A stretch of DNA of 59,385 nt. It comes from Gamarada debralockiae. Taxonomy: Eukaryota; Ascomycota; Leotiomycetes; Helotiales; Hyphodiscaceae. The notes below the pieces were generated by a model. That model saw only the letters and a list, made by a program, of their open reading frames with translations. It searched no databases and was not told the origin of the DNA. The stretch spans positions 1 to 59,385 of the forward strand of contig NXFV01002062.1 in assembly GCA_002803225.1 (NCBI GenBank), written 5' to 3'. Positions within the stretch are counted from its first letter, which is position 1. Each line of letters begins with the position of its first letter. Shown one piece after another: positions 32,436 to 45,022 of this stretch. Position numbers and translations under genes: made by a program.

Positions 32436-35395
32436 GTTGATCTGATACGAACTAAGAGCATGAACTGACGGCTTACTTTACATATTGTCAAATAGAAGCA
32501 TATGAACGTTGACTGAGATATGGTGAGAAACTGGGTAAGACCTTTGCGATGCATAAGTGGAGTAAAATGGGGCGGGGTTTCAGTGCGATATGGCATTTTG
32601 AGCCCTCCGAGCAAACCAAGAGCACTAGAGATGAGAAACCACCGCCGCCGAACTGTCCGAAATGGAAGAAAGAGAAAATGTGCATTTGGGAGAAGGTTCA
32701 AACGATTATTGGTAGCCTAGGACCAAGAGCCTTCGACGAAAGGTGCGAGAATTCGTGAATATAAATAAAATGAATATTCGCGTGGGGGCGCCCCATTCAC
32801 AAATGGGACGCGCCATTCATAAATGAAATCGCGGCGTGCAACAGAAACAAATTCAAGGCATTGTTGACACATCATTGGTCGTGAGGGTTGGCATGGTGGA
32901 GGCGCATATGGAAGTACCCGGCCCTCCAGACTTGAAAAGGTACGTAGGTTTGGGAGAAAGTCCCCAATAATAGTTAATTAATCCCTCACTCACTCATATC
33001 TAAAATATTTTGAAAGCCATTCTTTAAAAGCTCTCAATTCGGCCTCTCTTCCATGCCAGGTTTGAAGTCCGAACTGCATCGGCGACAATTAACAGTGTCA
33101 AAAATGGCATTCAATTAACCTCGAAAAAGGGCCTTCCGGTTGCCACCAAAAAAGTGAGTCGTCAGCTAAATCAGACGTGCAACAAACCTTCGCTCTGAAT
33201 GGGCACGTGATTTGGCACCTTGGTCGGAGACGGGAGTGATGGCTCATGACGTAGGGTTTAAGGGGAATGGTTGGATGAAGGGCTTGAGTGGAAACTCGAT
33301 ATTATTTGGGATTTTGCTCCATCTTTCTTACATATTTTATGTATATTTTTGGTCCGCAACTGGAGTGCTGACATCTCACCACCACCAACCACCACGACGG
33401 ATGATAACCTGCAAGCTAACGTCTTCATATACTTCATTTCTCTTTTATATTAAAGATTTTGTTCTTTATTTGAAAATAATGACGTTTTAAATAGAGCACT
33501 GTGTGAGGAACTTCTTATCTGTCTATCCGGTCCTACTTCTCTAATCCTAGCAGCTTGTAACTTTTTCAAGACTGGATAAAGCTTAATCAGACTACACAAG
33601 CCACTTATCAGATCTCCAAGCTCTCTCTTCAAGTGAGATCAGACCCACATTATCCAGGTTCTGCACAGAAGTAGATCGATGCATTATGGTCACGTGTTTA
33701 CCTGTTACCTCTCCTTTTTAACTCCCCGCAGCAAGACGACATCAAGACTTCAGACTCCCCAGTCAGCTCCATGCCCAAATCTCAAGGATACATTTCATTA
33801 TACTGGTACTCCTCGTCTCTTGCCACTCAACCCAGCTCATATCAAAATGATATCACGTGACGGTTACTTTTTCTGGTACAAGCGAGGTCACTATGAGTCC
33901 GCCTAGGCAGCTTTGCTGTCTTTTGATAGTTTGTTGCACTCTGAGAAGGTACTCTCACTCGCTCACTCTGCAGGCAAAAGCAAATATGTCAGAAAGACAG
34001 AGGAAAATCTCGAGCGAGTGTTATTTCACCACGACGAGCGAAGGGCCGCCCACGAACTGGATCTTTATAGGCGGTGTTAGTTCTTGCGAACGCGATTTCC
34101 AGAAATTATATCGTTTTCTGATTCCTTATCTCATTGTAAAGTATTCCTGTTGTGTTGCAAAGTCAAAGTAGTTATACTCGTACAGTCTGTCGCTTCTCAT
34201 TTCCGGTTCTTGTACCGTTTTCTCCGCACCCAGTATCCCTGACTTGACAATGCGTATTTAGAAGATATAGATTAGTACTTCTATAAGTCTCTGTTTTTCG
34301 TGAGATCTGAGGTGCGTCCATCCAGTCATGGATTACTTCAGCAAGGAGCGTTGAGCACTCGACTTCCCTTCGTATCTCTTGATTCAGACCAGAGATACTC
34401 AAAACTTCAAGACCACCTGAAACTCAAAAATAGGCATAAATTCTCTGGAACTCTCTCTATACTCGTATTTATGAGAGCCATAAAAATACCCAGGCTTATA
34501 TGTTCATCGTCGTTGATGTCGACCGAGCCAACCCAGTTAGCCATCAGGGGAAAACATGTGTAAGAAAGATGGAGGAAGATTCGCACACGAAGGATTGCTT
34601 AGGCACCATTTCTCACAGACTTGCGACAAAACCTTGAAAAGGTCTCTAATATTTAAGGGATCCGTCATGGTACCATAGGAAGGAAGTCCCTTGAGTTACT
34701 TGCGCTTGTGAGTCACTAGGGAGTGCTCTGAGCAGAAATACGAGTTTGTTTCATGTCTAAGAAATCCGCTATACTTTGCCTGCTATTTCCCTCCATCTAC
34801 CTTAAATATTTTTTCTCTGACGGCAACTGTGAATTGGGATGCTTCGACCTCGACGAGCAACATGTAAACCTGGACATCGTAAGTCTCTCATAGAGTGGAA
34901 TTTATAACAACTATCTAGAACTTTGGAGTCTATGATTAAGTTTCAGACTTGTTTCGAATGCTTGATGAGGACCTTGGATTAAATAGAATTTGTGCTTGCG
35001 AGGTTATTCCTCGATCCAAAGCACGTGACCTTCGCAACATGAGTAAGTAGCCCGGGCTGTTGAAAGAGGACAACAATCTGTACACTCGGAATAGAAAGAA
35101 TGACTTATTTGCGTATAACATTGCCTGGAAGTGTCGAGTCTGCTCCTGTGTGCAACAAAATGGAAGGTGAAGAGTATTCATCACGTGATTGAATCTTTCT
35201 GGTTCGAGGTACCACGACCTGTCCAGTACAAATTTGGATTTTATCTGAATTTCAATAGCGTGACTCTGCTCCATCTTCCTTACCAACTTTTTTCCTTCTT
35301 GAGCAACCCCACACCTTTGGGCTCCCCGAGCAATGTCAAAATGACCCTACAGAACATCAGAATATCCCCATGCAGCTCTCTTAATTTATATAGGA
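32436..35395. other. Long gene-poor region
   Basis: About 3 kb with only short frames. A 20-25 base imperfect tandem duplication (GCGCCCCATTCACAAATG then GCGCCATTCATAAATG) lies near 32792-32826. CACGTG/TCACGTGA-like boxes occur near 33695, 33855 and 35185. No gene was recognised. Confidence 0.4.
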
Positions 35396-35767
35396 ATGGA
35401 AACGAATTGGTGCTTCAACTGTTTAAAGTTCCAACTGCATGTGTACGATACATGGGAACCAAAAGCCACATGGCGGAAAAGATCCAGACCTCAGCAGCAG
35501 AGGCAGGCAATCTCACATGAACAGGAAATTTCCAAGTTACGAGAGTTATGCTGCATCGTCACTTCAAGATTGCATCAGATGAACGTGGTCTAGAATCTCT
35601 GTATGAAGATCGATGAAATTATTCGCTGGCACAGTCGTCTAGCAGCCAAGGAAGACGGGGAGAACCGAATGGAGACGGAACGAGATGAAGTCATCGATTT
35701 ACCCCTCCAGCTTGCTTGGTCAGATGATCTGTTCTGCCGCTGTCAATTGCACAAATCCACAACGCAT
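35396..35767 (+). pseudogene. Possible relic of a short coiled-coil gene
   Basis: One frame reads from METNWCFNCLKFQLHVYDTW at 35396 through a basic, glutamine-rich helical part. It continues after a single TAG near 35591-35593 as MKIDEIIRWHSRLAAKEDG to a stop at 35767. Composition and a CxxC near the start look protein-like. The stop could be a TGG changed to TAG, or be removed by an unrecognised intron. No family is recognised. Confidence 0.25.
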
Positions 35768-36665
35768 TAGCTAATATTACACTGCTCTTGTGGGTTTTTG
35801 ACAATGTAAAAATATTCCGACGCATACCCGTTGAGCTCTGGGAAGAGACACAGTTTGATTTTCTTGATGGCTGATGCACATGTCCATTTTGTGGAGGAGG
35901 CGAAAAATGGCAATGATCTCCGCCAGGTTGTTGAGCAGGGGTACGTCATCGGTGTTAATGATGCGAATCCGAAATGCCATCATCGAGCACAACCACACAA
36001 AGACCATCATGGAAATTAAACTCAAAATGTGACCTGGGATACTACTGACAAAATACCGGAGATTGGGATGGAGCTTATGATATCGAGTTTCCAAATCATG
36101 AGGCGCGTAAATGCTATCGTGACTTTCAATGGCTTGAACTGTTCTTCATCGCAATTTAAATGTTCTGGCTCATCAGCCACAGTGTTGCTGGGGACCCTGG
36201 GATAGCGCATTCTTGCAAGGGAGGGGAGAGTTAGTTCTGAGTGACGTATGAAAGAACACGCTCAAGAGCAACAATACTGGGGGGGAGCAAGCAAGAAAAG
36301 GAGGCGCGATTGAACTATTTGCTGTCCCGTTCGCGAAAGGAAAGAGCTGATCTCATATCGATTCCAGGCAAGGTAAGGCCCAAAGAAAGCAGGGCAAGTA
36401 GGAGCAAAACAAAAGACCCAGGTTCTCGCGTGCTTCTTCTTCCTTCTTTCATACCACACATCCACATCCACAAAACATCCCACAACTCCATTCACTCTTC
36501 GCAATTCGCTGGATCATTCATCGTCACAGAACAATTCAGGAGAATTATTCTTCATATACCCATAATAATTCTGCGAGTCGCTCTTCCGACTTGTCAGAAC
36601 TTCCTTTTCTCTTTTCATTTCATTGATACCCCTGATACCCCAGATACCCCATTGCTCTCGCCGTC
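35768..36665. other. Upstream region of the HAM1-like gene
   Basis: Minus-strand frames with hydrophobic stretches occur at 35777-36210 but they do not assemble into one gene. The CT-rich sequence at 36420-36660 is the likely promoter and leader of the gene at 36666. Confidence 0.35.
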
Positions 36666-39600
36666 ATGTCTTCCTCCGCACAAGTCAATAGGCCCTCCGA
36701 CCTCAAGGCCAAGCAGGCCGATGTTGATCGCAAGCTCCAATTCTACGGAATCATTACTGGTAAGTCCTAATTTGCGAAAATTGATGTGGAACTCGATCGC
36801 TGACTTCGTTCAGCCTTCCAAAATGGCAAGCTCCCATCCGTAAGTCTCCTACATTCTTTCATTCCATTTCAGTTGCTAAGCACTCATGCCGCAGAACGAA
36901 CAAATCGACATTGCTCTCAACAGCTTCCTCGCATCGCGCGCAATGACCAACCCCTCCAACCAGCTTTCCGCCGGGGGTAAGGTTTTGGTCGAGGATGCCC
37001 GCAACGTGGTTGAGCAAGCCAAGGTCCTTCTTCTCAGCAAGAACCAAGGTGATCTCCTCCAGGACTTCATCTGGCAAGCACAAAAGATCGATGTTGGAAA
37101 TGCTGGCCTTCCTGGCGCTCCAGTCGACAAGGAAACTGCCAAGCAACACGGCAATGAGGCTTTGGAGGGTTTACGTACTCTCGGCACGCTCATGATTACC
37201 AATGGGCAATTCCGCAAACTCTGTAAGTCCAACATGCTGTTTCTTGAAATGATTTGAACAATTGCTAATGATTACGCAGTGAACGATGCTATCATCCTCA
37301 TCCGCGACATGGCTGGTGATGCCGCGACCAAGGCTGCCAGCAAGGTCAGCCCATCTGATGAGCAATTGGCCCAGATTGACCATCCTGCCGATGATAACAC
37401 CTGGCACGATGCTCCTAACATGTCTGCTGGTAACCTCAAGCAGCAATTCAAGTCTGCATTCAGCAGAAACGCTCCTGTTGACGAGAATGACTTGCGTGAT
37501 GCTGCTGCAAATGCTAGCGAGAATGCGCACCCAGGTGGTTCCCGCAATCCCACTGATACCGCTGCTCTTGCCAGTCAGGACCAGCAGCAAGGCACAAACT
37601 CTGGTGTTGATGCCCAATCCGGTGCCCAAGCTGGTGTTGCTACTCTCAAACAGCGTACCGACCAAAACATCCCTGATGAGACCAAGGACAAGGCTCGAGC
37701 CCAGAGAGAGCGCATCAGGAACTACCTCTCGAGCAAGGTGCCAGTGGAGCGCCGGGATCGGACCATCTGGAGACTCCGAAAAATGGTCACCGAAATCCAG
37801 GGTCATCCTGACTGTGAGTTGGGTCCCGCCATGTGAGCAGTGGCTCTTGCTGACAGCATTCTAGACCAACAAGCTATCAACACTTTCCTCACCCTTGCAG
37901 AGACCTACACTGGTCATGCTAGTACCATCGGCCAACAGTCGACTGGAACAGTCAAAGGTGTCCACGAAGATGAGAGCCTGAAGAAGGCGGAAACTGACCT
38001 GAAGGTGTGTAACGGATTTTGTCAATCGGAACAGTCCATGCTGACTAGTTTTAAGACCCTCATCGAGCGTTTCGCCAATGGTACCTCTACCCAAGACCTT
38101 TTTGATTCCATCAACATGATCTACAGGGATGCCGACAAGGACCCCGAATTGAAGTCTTGGTTCAAGAACATCGATGCCTACATCAGAAAGTGTCTCCAGC
38201 AACAGGGTTACATCATGGAGGATGCTGCCACCGACGAGTGGAATGCGCTCTACGATCGTGGCAACTTCCTTCTCCGTGATCGTTACCGTAACCACACCGA
38301 TCGCATTGTCGATGAGGCCAAGTTCCTCGCAGATCAATTCGATAAGGATCCATTGAATAAGAGATTCAGCGAGTCGTTGCAGAAGCTTTTCAACGACCTT
38401 GGCAACGACGAAAACGGCAATCCCACCTTCAAGCCTCATTTGGTCAAGGATCTCACCGAAGTCATCATTCCCGCTATATTCGAAAATGTCCGCTACGTAC
38501 CAATTCCCAGAATTGAGTACACCGACGCGCAGTACGATGCTGTCATCGAGAACTTGGTCATTGAGAGTGATAATCTCATGCCCAATATCTTGGAGATCGC
38601 CAATGGTATGTGAATGTGCCAATCATTCTGTGATTGAAATTGCTGATCCAGCCGCAGACAACTATTTCCGATGGGGACGCAAGAAGGTAGCCAATACACA
38701 CCGCAATTCTACTGTTCTGTCAGTCTCCGGCATGCAGATGGATGTGCGCGACGTGGCTTATTACGTGAAACGCAAGCAAGGCACTCTCAAGATCACTGAC
38801 CAAGGTCTCGCCGATATTTTTCTTGGTGGATCTGGCTTCAGCTTCAAGATTAAAATGTCAACTGCGGATAAATCTGATCGACAGAACTTCTTCAAGGTCG
38901 ACAAGGTTGAAGTTGATGCGAAGAACTTCAACATCAAACTCAAGCAGTCTAAGCACAAGCTTCTGTTTGGCATCTTCAAGCCCTTCATGCTGAGGATCCT
39001 TCGTCCTGCCTTCCAGAAGGCTGTCGGGAAGCAGATCAAGGATCAAGTCCACCAACTGGACACATTACTTTGGCAGATCAAGCAGGAAGCTGATAGGATA
39101 CAGAGAGAGGTGAGTGCCAATATCCATTTGTTATGGTTGGCAATGATGCTAACAACTTTCAGGCCCTTGAGTACCCAGATCAGACAGCCAACATCTACCA
39201 GAGATACGTCACCGCCGTCCAGAAGCAATTCATGCAAGGCAAGAACCAAACTAAAGCCGTTGTTCAAGACAAGAAGGTCAACATAGCCATGACAAAGCAC
39301 GATTCCATCTTTCCCAACATTCACTTGCCAGGTGGTATCTCTTCCAAAGTAACCGAGTACAAGAATTTAGCAATGGAAGGCAATGATTGGCGATCTCCGA
39401 TCTTCAAGTTGGGAAGCGCATCCACTTCATCAAATATCCCTGACGCTACAAATGTCACCCGGAAGGATCACTCCGTCAACGAGGGTGGTGTTCGCGGCTC
39501 TCAGAACACCGGCAACACTGGCTCACCCGCGGCTCAGGCTGCTGGAACCGCCAACGCCTCTGCAGCAAATGGTTCTGCTGCTGGCTTCAGCAATCACATC

Positions 39601-39732
39601 GATAATGCCTTTAGCGGTGACGGTACACCAGCTGCTGCTCTCAATGGCAAGACAACAAATCGCAGCTCTAACCAAACAAACGGCAGCACGACCCTCGGTA
39701 GCAACAACCCTGTCCAGACAGGCAGCACTTAA
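36666..39732 (+). CDS. HAM1-like (TULIP-type, DUF5923/DUF4449) protein
   Basis: Seven exons are inferred: 36666-36759, 36814-36839, 36895-37222, 37280-37813, 37865-38605, 38658-39109 and 39163-39732. Together they give 914 residues with all phases consistent. The start MSSSAQVNRPSDLKAKQADVD and the helical N-terminal half, followed by VLSVSGMQMDVRDVAYYVKRK and a beta-rich C-terminal half, match the fungal family named after hyphal anastomosis protein HAM1, related to BPI-like lipid-binding folds. The last 120 residues are a Ser/Thr/Asn/Ala-rich disordered tail. A peripheral membrane role in cell fusion or lipid handling is family knowledge, not shown here. The antisense frames at 37171-37806 and 37861-38622 are shadows. 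Confidence 0.85.
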
Positions 39733-40194
39733 AATCATTCACGGCCCGGTGATGATTTGATGACCACTACACTCACTGTCCTGCTCTCCTTTTTCTTTCG
39801 TTCTCTGAGGGCTGCTTTTGATGATAACCACTACGCGGATACCACTTGCATAATCATACATGGTTGGACCGGGATCGATGAGTAATGGAGGATGAATTTC
39901 TTTTGTTTCTGTTGATGATGTTTACGCATGATTACCCTTGTTCTATTGGTTTTCATCGTAAGCTACCGCTGCGATAGTGATGGTGGATGGCAAAATGGAA
40001 AGAAAATGGATGTGGATGAGGATGATACTCGTACTTGTTACGAAACAGCGTTTCCCTTGTAGGAATAAAAGTAAACAGTGTTGTACTCTACCTGGTCTTA
40101 GGTTGATTGTCGTGAATTTCCGTGAATAGCCTGTGATGTGGAATCGATGCAATTGGCGTCGATGACCTCCGCTTGGCCTGTGTCTGTCAGGTTT
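39733..40194. other. 3' flank of the HAM1-like gene
   Basis: Contains the probable 3' untranslated region. No gene. Confidence 0.4.
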
Positions 40195-40790
40195 GATTCG
40201 GTCAACCAGTCACCCTCCACCCACTGGATCCACTATTCCCTTTTGATTTGTTTCAAAGTTGTGTTGCACGTTGCAGATCCAACCAAGTGACCTGACTTGG
40301 CGAGTTTGCCTCGGGGACTTTGCCCCAGTCGTTGAAGCCATCTCACCCAGTGAGTTTGACTTGGTCACTATTTCAGTCGATCCGACGTCCTGGACCGTCG
40401 ACTTTTCACCCCTCTTTGGCATTTTCTTGAGCATATATGCCGTAATTGTTCCGTTTCAAAGTTTCTTTGCATATCGCCGTTCTACTCGACCTTACCTGGT
40501 TGTTATGTCCTGGTCAAGCTGCCTCGGTCAAACGAACCCGGTCGCTTTGTCCCGGTCGATTGTTCAGCCTGAATCTTCCTCTTCCTCGGTACTGAAGTTA
40601 TTACAATGCATTCCCTGCACATTCACTCTTCCCTAATATCAATTTGAATTTTATTGTAGTTTGATTGCACGTCGAGAACCTGGACCAGGTCAAGGTGTCG
40701 GTCATCCCGGTCAACCACCACTCGGTCAACGCAACCAGGTGCATCTTCCTTACTTGGTTACAGAAACTCACAGCTTCTCGGTTAATTCTA
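40195..40790. repeat. Cluster of degenerate CGGTCAA motifs
   Basis: About ten GGTCA/GGTCG words, most as CGGTCAA or CCGGTC, lie within 600 bases (near 40199, 40366, 40511, 40526, 40540, 40554, 40686, 40698, 40707, 40722), with further TGACC words on the other strand. Spacing is irregular. It could be a decayed minisatellite or a binding-site cluster. Confidence 0.4.
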
Positions 40791-40930
40791 CCTGGTATGT
40801 CATCTGCGACGTGCAACAAAATGTGCCAGCTCAGAGTTGAGTTCTCGTGCTTCATCACGCTTCTCTTTGCCCCCCTTCCCCACCTCGCTTGCCAAGCCAC
40901 CTTTCGTTATATCCCCTCCTTTCGTATTAA

Positions 40931-41155
40931 GATTACCGCATTAATTGGATTATAAGATATCAATCTTTGACCTCCCTCTAGGGATCCAATTCCATTCCTA
41001 GGAACACAAACATACACTGGAGTTGTTCATTCACATCGAGCAATTAAGATCCAGGGCTTCGTTGGATGCCTTTAGTACTCCACAAAGTCCCATTCCCAAT
41101 CACTGAACCGCCAGAGCGGTCAATATGCTATGTTCCAATTAATGCGGTATTATCA
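40931..41155. mobile_element. MITE-like element, copy A
   Basis: About 225 bases bounded by inverted repeats. The left end TACCGCATTAATTGGA (about 40934-40949) matches the complement of the right end TCCAATTAATGCGGTA (about 41134-41149). A copy with the same plan and size lies at 41753-41982. No coding capacity. Confidence 0.6.
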
Positions 41156-41752
41156 GTTTTGCTACTTTTTTTATCACTAATAGATCTGGCGTATGCTGGA
41201 TCCATATTCTCCTTGGCAGATTTCCTCTGTTGCATACCTCGTTTTCCAGCCTACGTTGCATTGTAAGATCATATGTTCAGATAGACATAGGTTTATTATG
41301 TCATATAAAGCTTCCAATATGATGCTGTCAGAAATAGAGGGTCAATCGACACGGGCTTCTTCCTCGCGAAATAAACACATTTCGACAACAGCGCGTTTGT
41401 ATTGCAAAAAACAAAGCTAAACCCAAAGCATAATAAATATCACACAGTGCAGAGGGGCAAGCAGGACGATGAGTTGATAGGGAAGAGATGTAGTTGACGG
41501 ACAGCTGTTGGAAAGAGCACATGCTTCTGACCAGCTGGTGGGAGAGCGTGTTGGTCAGCGGTTATTAGAAGACACAGGGGATTTATATATTAGTATATGT
41601 GAAATAGATAGAGGTTAAGATAGTGCGAGAGAGTGAGTTGTTGAGACTGCGTGAATGATTGAGAATATGGATTCAATCGGCTGTCAGATTCAACTTCTTA
41701 CCGTGAAGTTCATTGTCATAAGGACACTAGTCCTCTGTATTCGGAGGAGGAT

Positions 41753-41982
41753 ATATCGGCACTAATTGGGATTTGGGATGTAAGATATCAAACGCTCAAC
41801 CTTCCTCAGCGATTGACACGCAGGCTTTTTAATCATCCAAGGTATGCTGTGTATCTACAGCTTCTTGACTTCAATCATTGAGGAGGGTGAACGGACGTAG
41901 CACTTACACCCGTGAGGCATTTTCATTGCTAAGTTGACCTAAGTGATTGATATCTTGTATTCCAGTTAATACGGTATCATAG
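41753..41982. mobile_element. MITE-like element, copy B
   Basis: About 230 bases. The left end CGGCACTAATTGGGATTT...TAAGATATCAA corresponds to the complement of the right end TTGATATCTTGTATTCCAGT TAATACGGTA. Its right end also matches copy A's right end in direct orientation and copy A's left end in inverted orientation, so both belong to one family. Confidence 0.55.
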
Positions 41983-42206
41983 TTTGTCTCTCATCACACT
42001 GTATTGAAGTAACCTTGTACCTGTATGTAGATGAGATACAGAGAGGACAAATGTCGCAGCTTCATCACTGCAGATGTATAGACACTTCTAACTTGAGCAA
42101 TTTGAGTCTATCACGCCGAGGTCAAGAATTTCAGAGAAATTGGATGGAAAATAAGTATATTATTCCGTGTATATCGTATCGTCGTGTAATCATTAATTAA
42201 TCCGGC

Positions 42207-42300
42207 TACAGCAAGCTGGCTGCCTTTCGGATATCCTGATATCGCAAGAGGATCCAACCAGCTGGCCCCCTTTGAACACCCCAATATCGTAAAGTAGAGT
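42207..42300. repeat. Imperfect tandem duplication (unit about 47 bp)
   Basis: AGCTGGCTGCCTTTCGGATA...ATATCG is followed by AGCTGGCCCCCTTTGAACAC...ATATCG. The duplication lies just downstream of the DUF4211 gene and is non-coding. Confidence 0.45.
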
Positions 42301-42463
42301 ATGAATGCCACTTATCGCAAGGATATCCCAATCGTAAGTCAACGCCCCAGATGCAAGGAATATTTCTCGATCTAGAATCAGATCCTGGCCCCTGATTGCT
42401 CAGAATCATTTTCAGCCGTTCAACTCTCAATCGCTCACTTCCCAGAAACGATCCAGAACCATT

Positions 42464-45022
42464 TCAGTCATCACCCCCGAATCCCATGAACCGTCCCCTC
42501 TCCCACCGACCTTGCTTTGATTCTCTAGCCGCTTCAAGCTGTCTCTTAAAGTCCCCATAAAGATCTTTGATAACCCCGCTCGCCTCCCAGCCATCCACCA
42601 GATTATTAGCGTAATCTCGTCGCTGCTTCGCCTTCATCCTCTCTCTCTCGGCCAGTTTTTCAGGGGCAAGGTAGCCTTCGTTGTCGAGTTGGTCGACGAC
42701 CCATTCGTTGAGCGCGTATTTCCAGTGGATGAGGGTATGTGCTTGTTGGGCATTATCTCTGCAGACACTATTTCATCCAATCAATTGGCTATTTCGAGAA
42801 ATGGGGAGAAGGGAGGCACTTACATTCCAGAAAACCACTCCTTATCCTCAGCAGGGAGATCATGGCCCTTGCTGTTGATACTCACCGTATCATCATTATC
42901 TGAGCCCTCGTCCTCGCTATCTTTCTCTACCTCTTCAAGAGTAGCTTTATAATACGGCTTCCCCTCAAAGTGAATCGCGAATTTGGGGAAATGTTTCCGA
43001 TGATTACACACATCGCACTTCGGGACCCCATCAAGTGTATATCCCTCGCCCTCTGCACACGGCCTCTCTATAAAGATGGGTCGTGCATATATTGCCCTCG
43101 TGAACTCGGCCGTCCATTGCGTAGAAACGAACTTGCTTTTAGCATAGCCTTGATACTCATCATCTAGTTTCTTGAACGCTTGGATATAAATCTCGTCATC
43201 TCGCGAGAAGGCAGGGTTGATTTTGCGGTGTACCATCCATTCAATGGCGTCTTTGAAATGCTCCTTCATTGGCTTGTGGGCTGCGTGGCGGAACTGGAGA
43301 GGAATGTCAAGAAGGCCGAGATGGGGGACGCCAAGAGGAGCTTCGTCATCTTCAACTACGAAGTCGGAGTCATCGGAGAGGTGGTAGCTATTGACGTTGG
43401 ATTTGCGCTTTGGTTTGGGTTTCTGGACGACTTCGGGCTCGGATTCGTCTTCGAAGTTGGAGAGTATTTCTAGATCGGAGTCTGTGTCGTAGGCCGCTCT
43501 CTTTGGCTCATCCGAGGATTCCGTGGAGTCGGTGAGTTCGTCGATGTCCTCACCTGCTCGTTTGCGTTTGAGAAGCTCCATCTGCTTCTCCTTCACTGTT
43601 CGATGCTTGCGGCCCCTGGTCTGCCTAGTGATGCGGTTTGGGGTTGCGCTCGCAATGGATCCAGATCTGGCTCTGCCGTTCGAAGAAATGTTCCTAACAG
43701 ATGGTAGATCGCTGTCATCATCATCTTTATCGTTGTTGACCTGCCGTCTGCGCTTCCGAGGTGAAGATGGTATATCCGAATCATCTGTGACTACGGCAAC
43801 TGGTCTTCTTCTCTTCTTTAGCGGTGAGCTTATTGGTTCCTCGTCGCTGTCCTCGTCTTCATGAATAGAGGCCCTTTTTCTTGGTGAAGTGAGAACAACG
43901 TCGTCGTCGTCGTCGTCGTCATCCCCAATCTTAATGGCCACTTTCTTCGATTTGCCGTTCGCTGGAGACTGAGAATACTTCATTGACTTGCTGAGGATTG
44001 GTGTATTAACATCGCTCTCATCTTCGTCGGGAACAACTGATTTGCGTTTGCGTCGCTGAGAGCTAGTTGCCGGCAATGGATCATCGGATTCCTCATCATC
44101 CATGGCCAGAGCTTCTATCTTGATCGGCTTGGATATCTTGCGTTTCTGCGAATCTTTTCGGACGTGGAACACCAATTCGTCGTCGGAGTCACTGGACACA
44201 GTGACCGATTTCTGTCTTCGAGCTCTCGCTTTTGGCGCGGTTGAAGCTCTCGTCGATCTCGTAGTTCTCTGGGGCAAGGCAGGAAGATCAACGCTCTCCT
44301 CTCCATCTTGATCGAAGTCACGAACGAGACTCAGTGCGGACGCCTTCTGCTTCCCCTTCTTGTTCTTTGAGAGAGTCTCGACTTCGTCTTCAGGCGGCGA
44401 TCCGTCAGAGTCATCCAAATCCACCACTGGTCTTGTACGGCGTTTGCTTGACGAACCCCCCATTGTGTTCGTAGACTTTCTGTGTTCGGACATGATCTCC
44501 TTACCTTTGGTCTCGTCTTCGTCGGTTTCGATAGTACCTGGAAAAGGATTTCTATTAGCAAGTTGACTGAGAAGAAGCTGGTTAAGGTGGAGATGGCCCA
44601 GGGGTCGGAGTGAATGAAGACCTCATAGATCGATTTCCAATACTTCATTTCAAACACAAAGCTGAACACGTACCAAAAGATGGGTTCCCCTTAGCTACCG
44701 TCTGCGAACTCTTCACAGGCGTAGGTAGAGCTTTGAACGAGAGCTTTCCATCTGCCTTCCCCTTTCCTTTGCCAGACGGCTTGTCCATATAGCTTTTCTT
44801 ACTAAATGATAACACATCGTCGTTTTCTTTCCCGTCCTCTGCATTGTATGTATTTCGGCTTGAGGATGGTGTGGCTCGTTGGTTCGGGAGACGGTAGGGC
44901 ACTATTGCGGGCGACATGTCCGGTGCTGGAGACGAACTGTGGAGGTCGGGATCGATGGGGTCGAACGTCAAACGCGTCTGTTGTTTGCGGCGCGCCGATT
45001 TGCGCGCGAGGTTTGAGGGCAT
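42464..45022 (-). CDS. DUF4211-domain nuclear protein
   Basis: Three exons are inferred, 45022-44674, 44537-42824 and 42758-42464, giving 785 residues. The N-terminus is basic (RKSARRKQQTRLTFDP). About residues 120-480 are an acidic and basic low-complexity region with SSPRKRRRQ and SPLKKRRRP-type nuclear signals and an eight-Asp run encoded by a GTC repeat at 43899-43922. The C-terminal third is the DUF4211 domain (LGLLDIPLQFRHAAHKPMKEHF, PKCDVCNHRKHFPKFAIHFEGKPYY, then across the last splice AHTLIHWKYALNEWVVDQL). The Cys/His pattern may bind zinc. The function is unknown; chromatin association is inferred from composition. The ATG at 45022 is the first in frame. The bestrophin-like gene ends 273 bases upstream on the same strand. 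Confidence 0.85.

Noticed and set aside
36241..36843. 200-codon plus-strand frame
   Set aside because: It overlaps the well-supported start and first introns of the HAM1-like gene in another frame and is low-complexity upstream sequence.
37171..37806. 211-codon minus-strand frame
   Set aside because: Antisense shadow of the same gene, crossing one of its introns.
37861..38622. 253-codon minus-strand frame
   Set aside because: Antisense shadow of a long HAM1-like exon; the plus strand has family motifs and splice structure.
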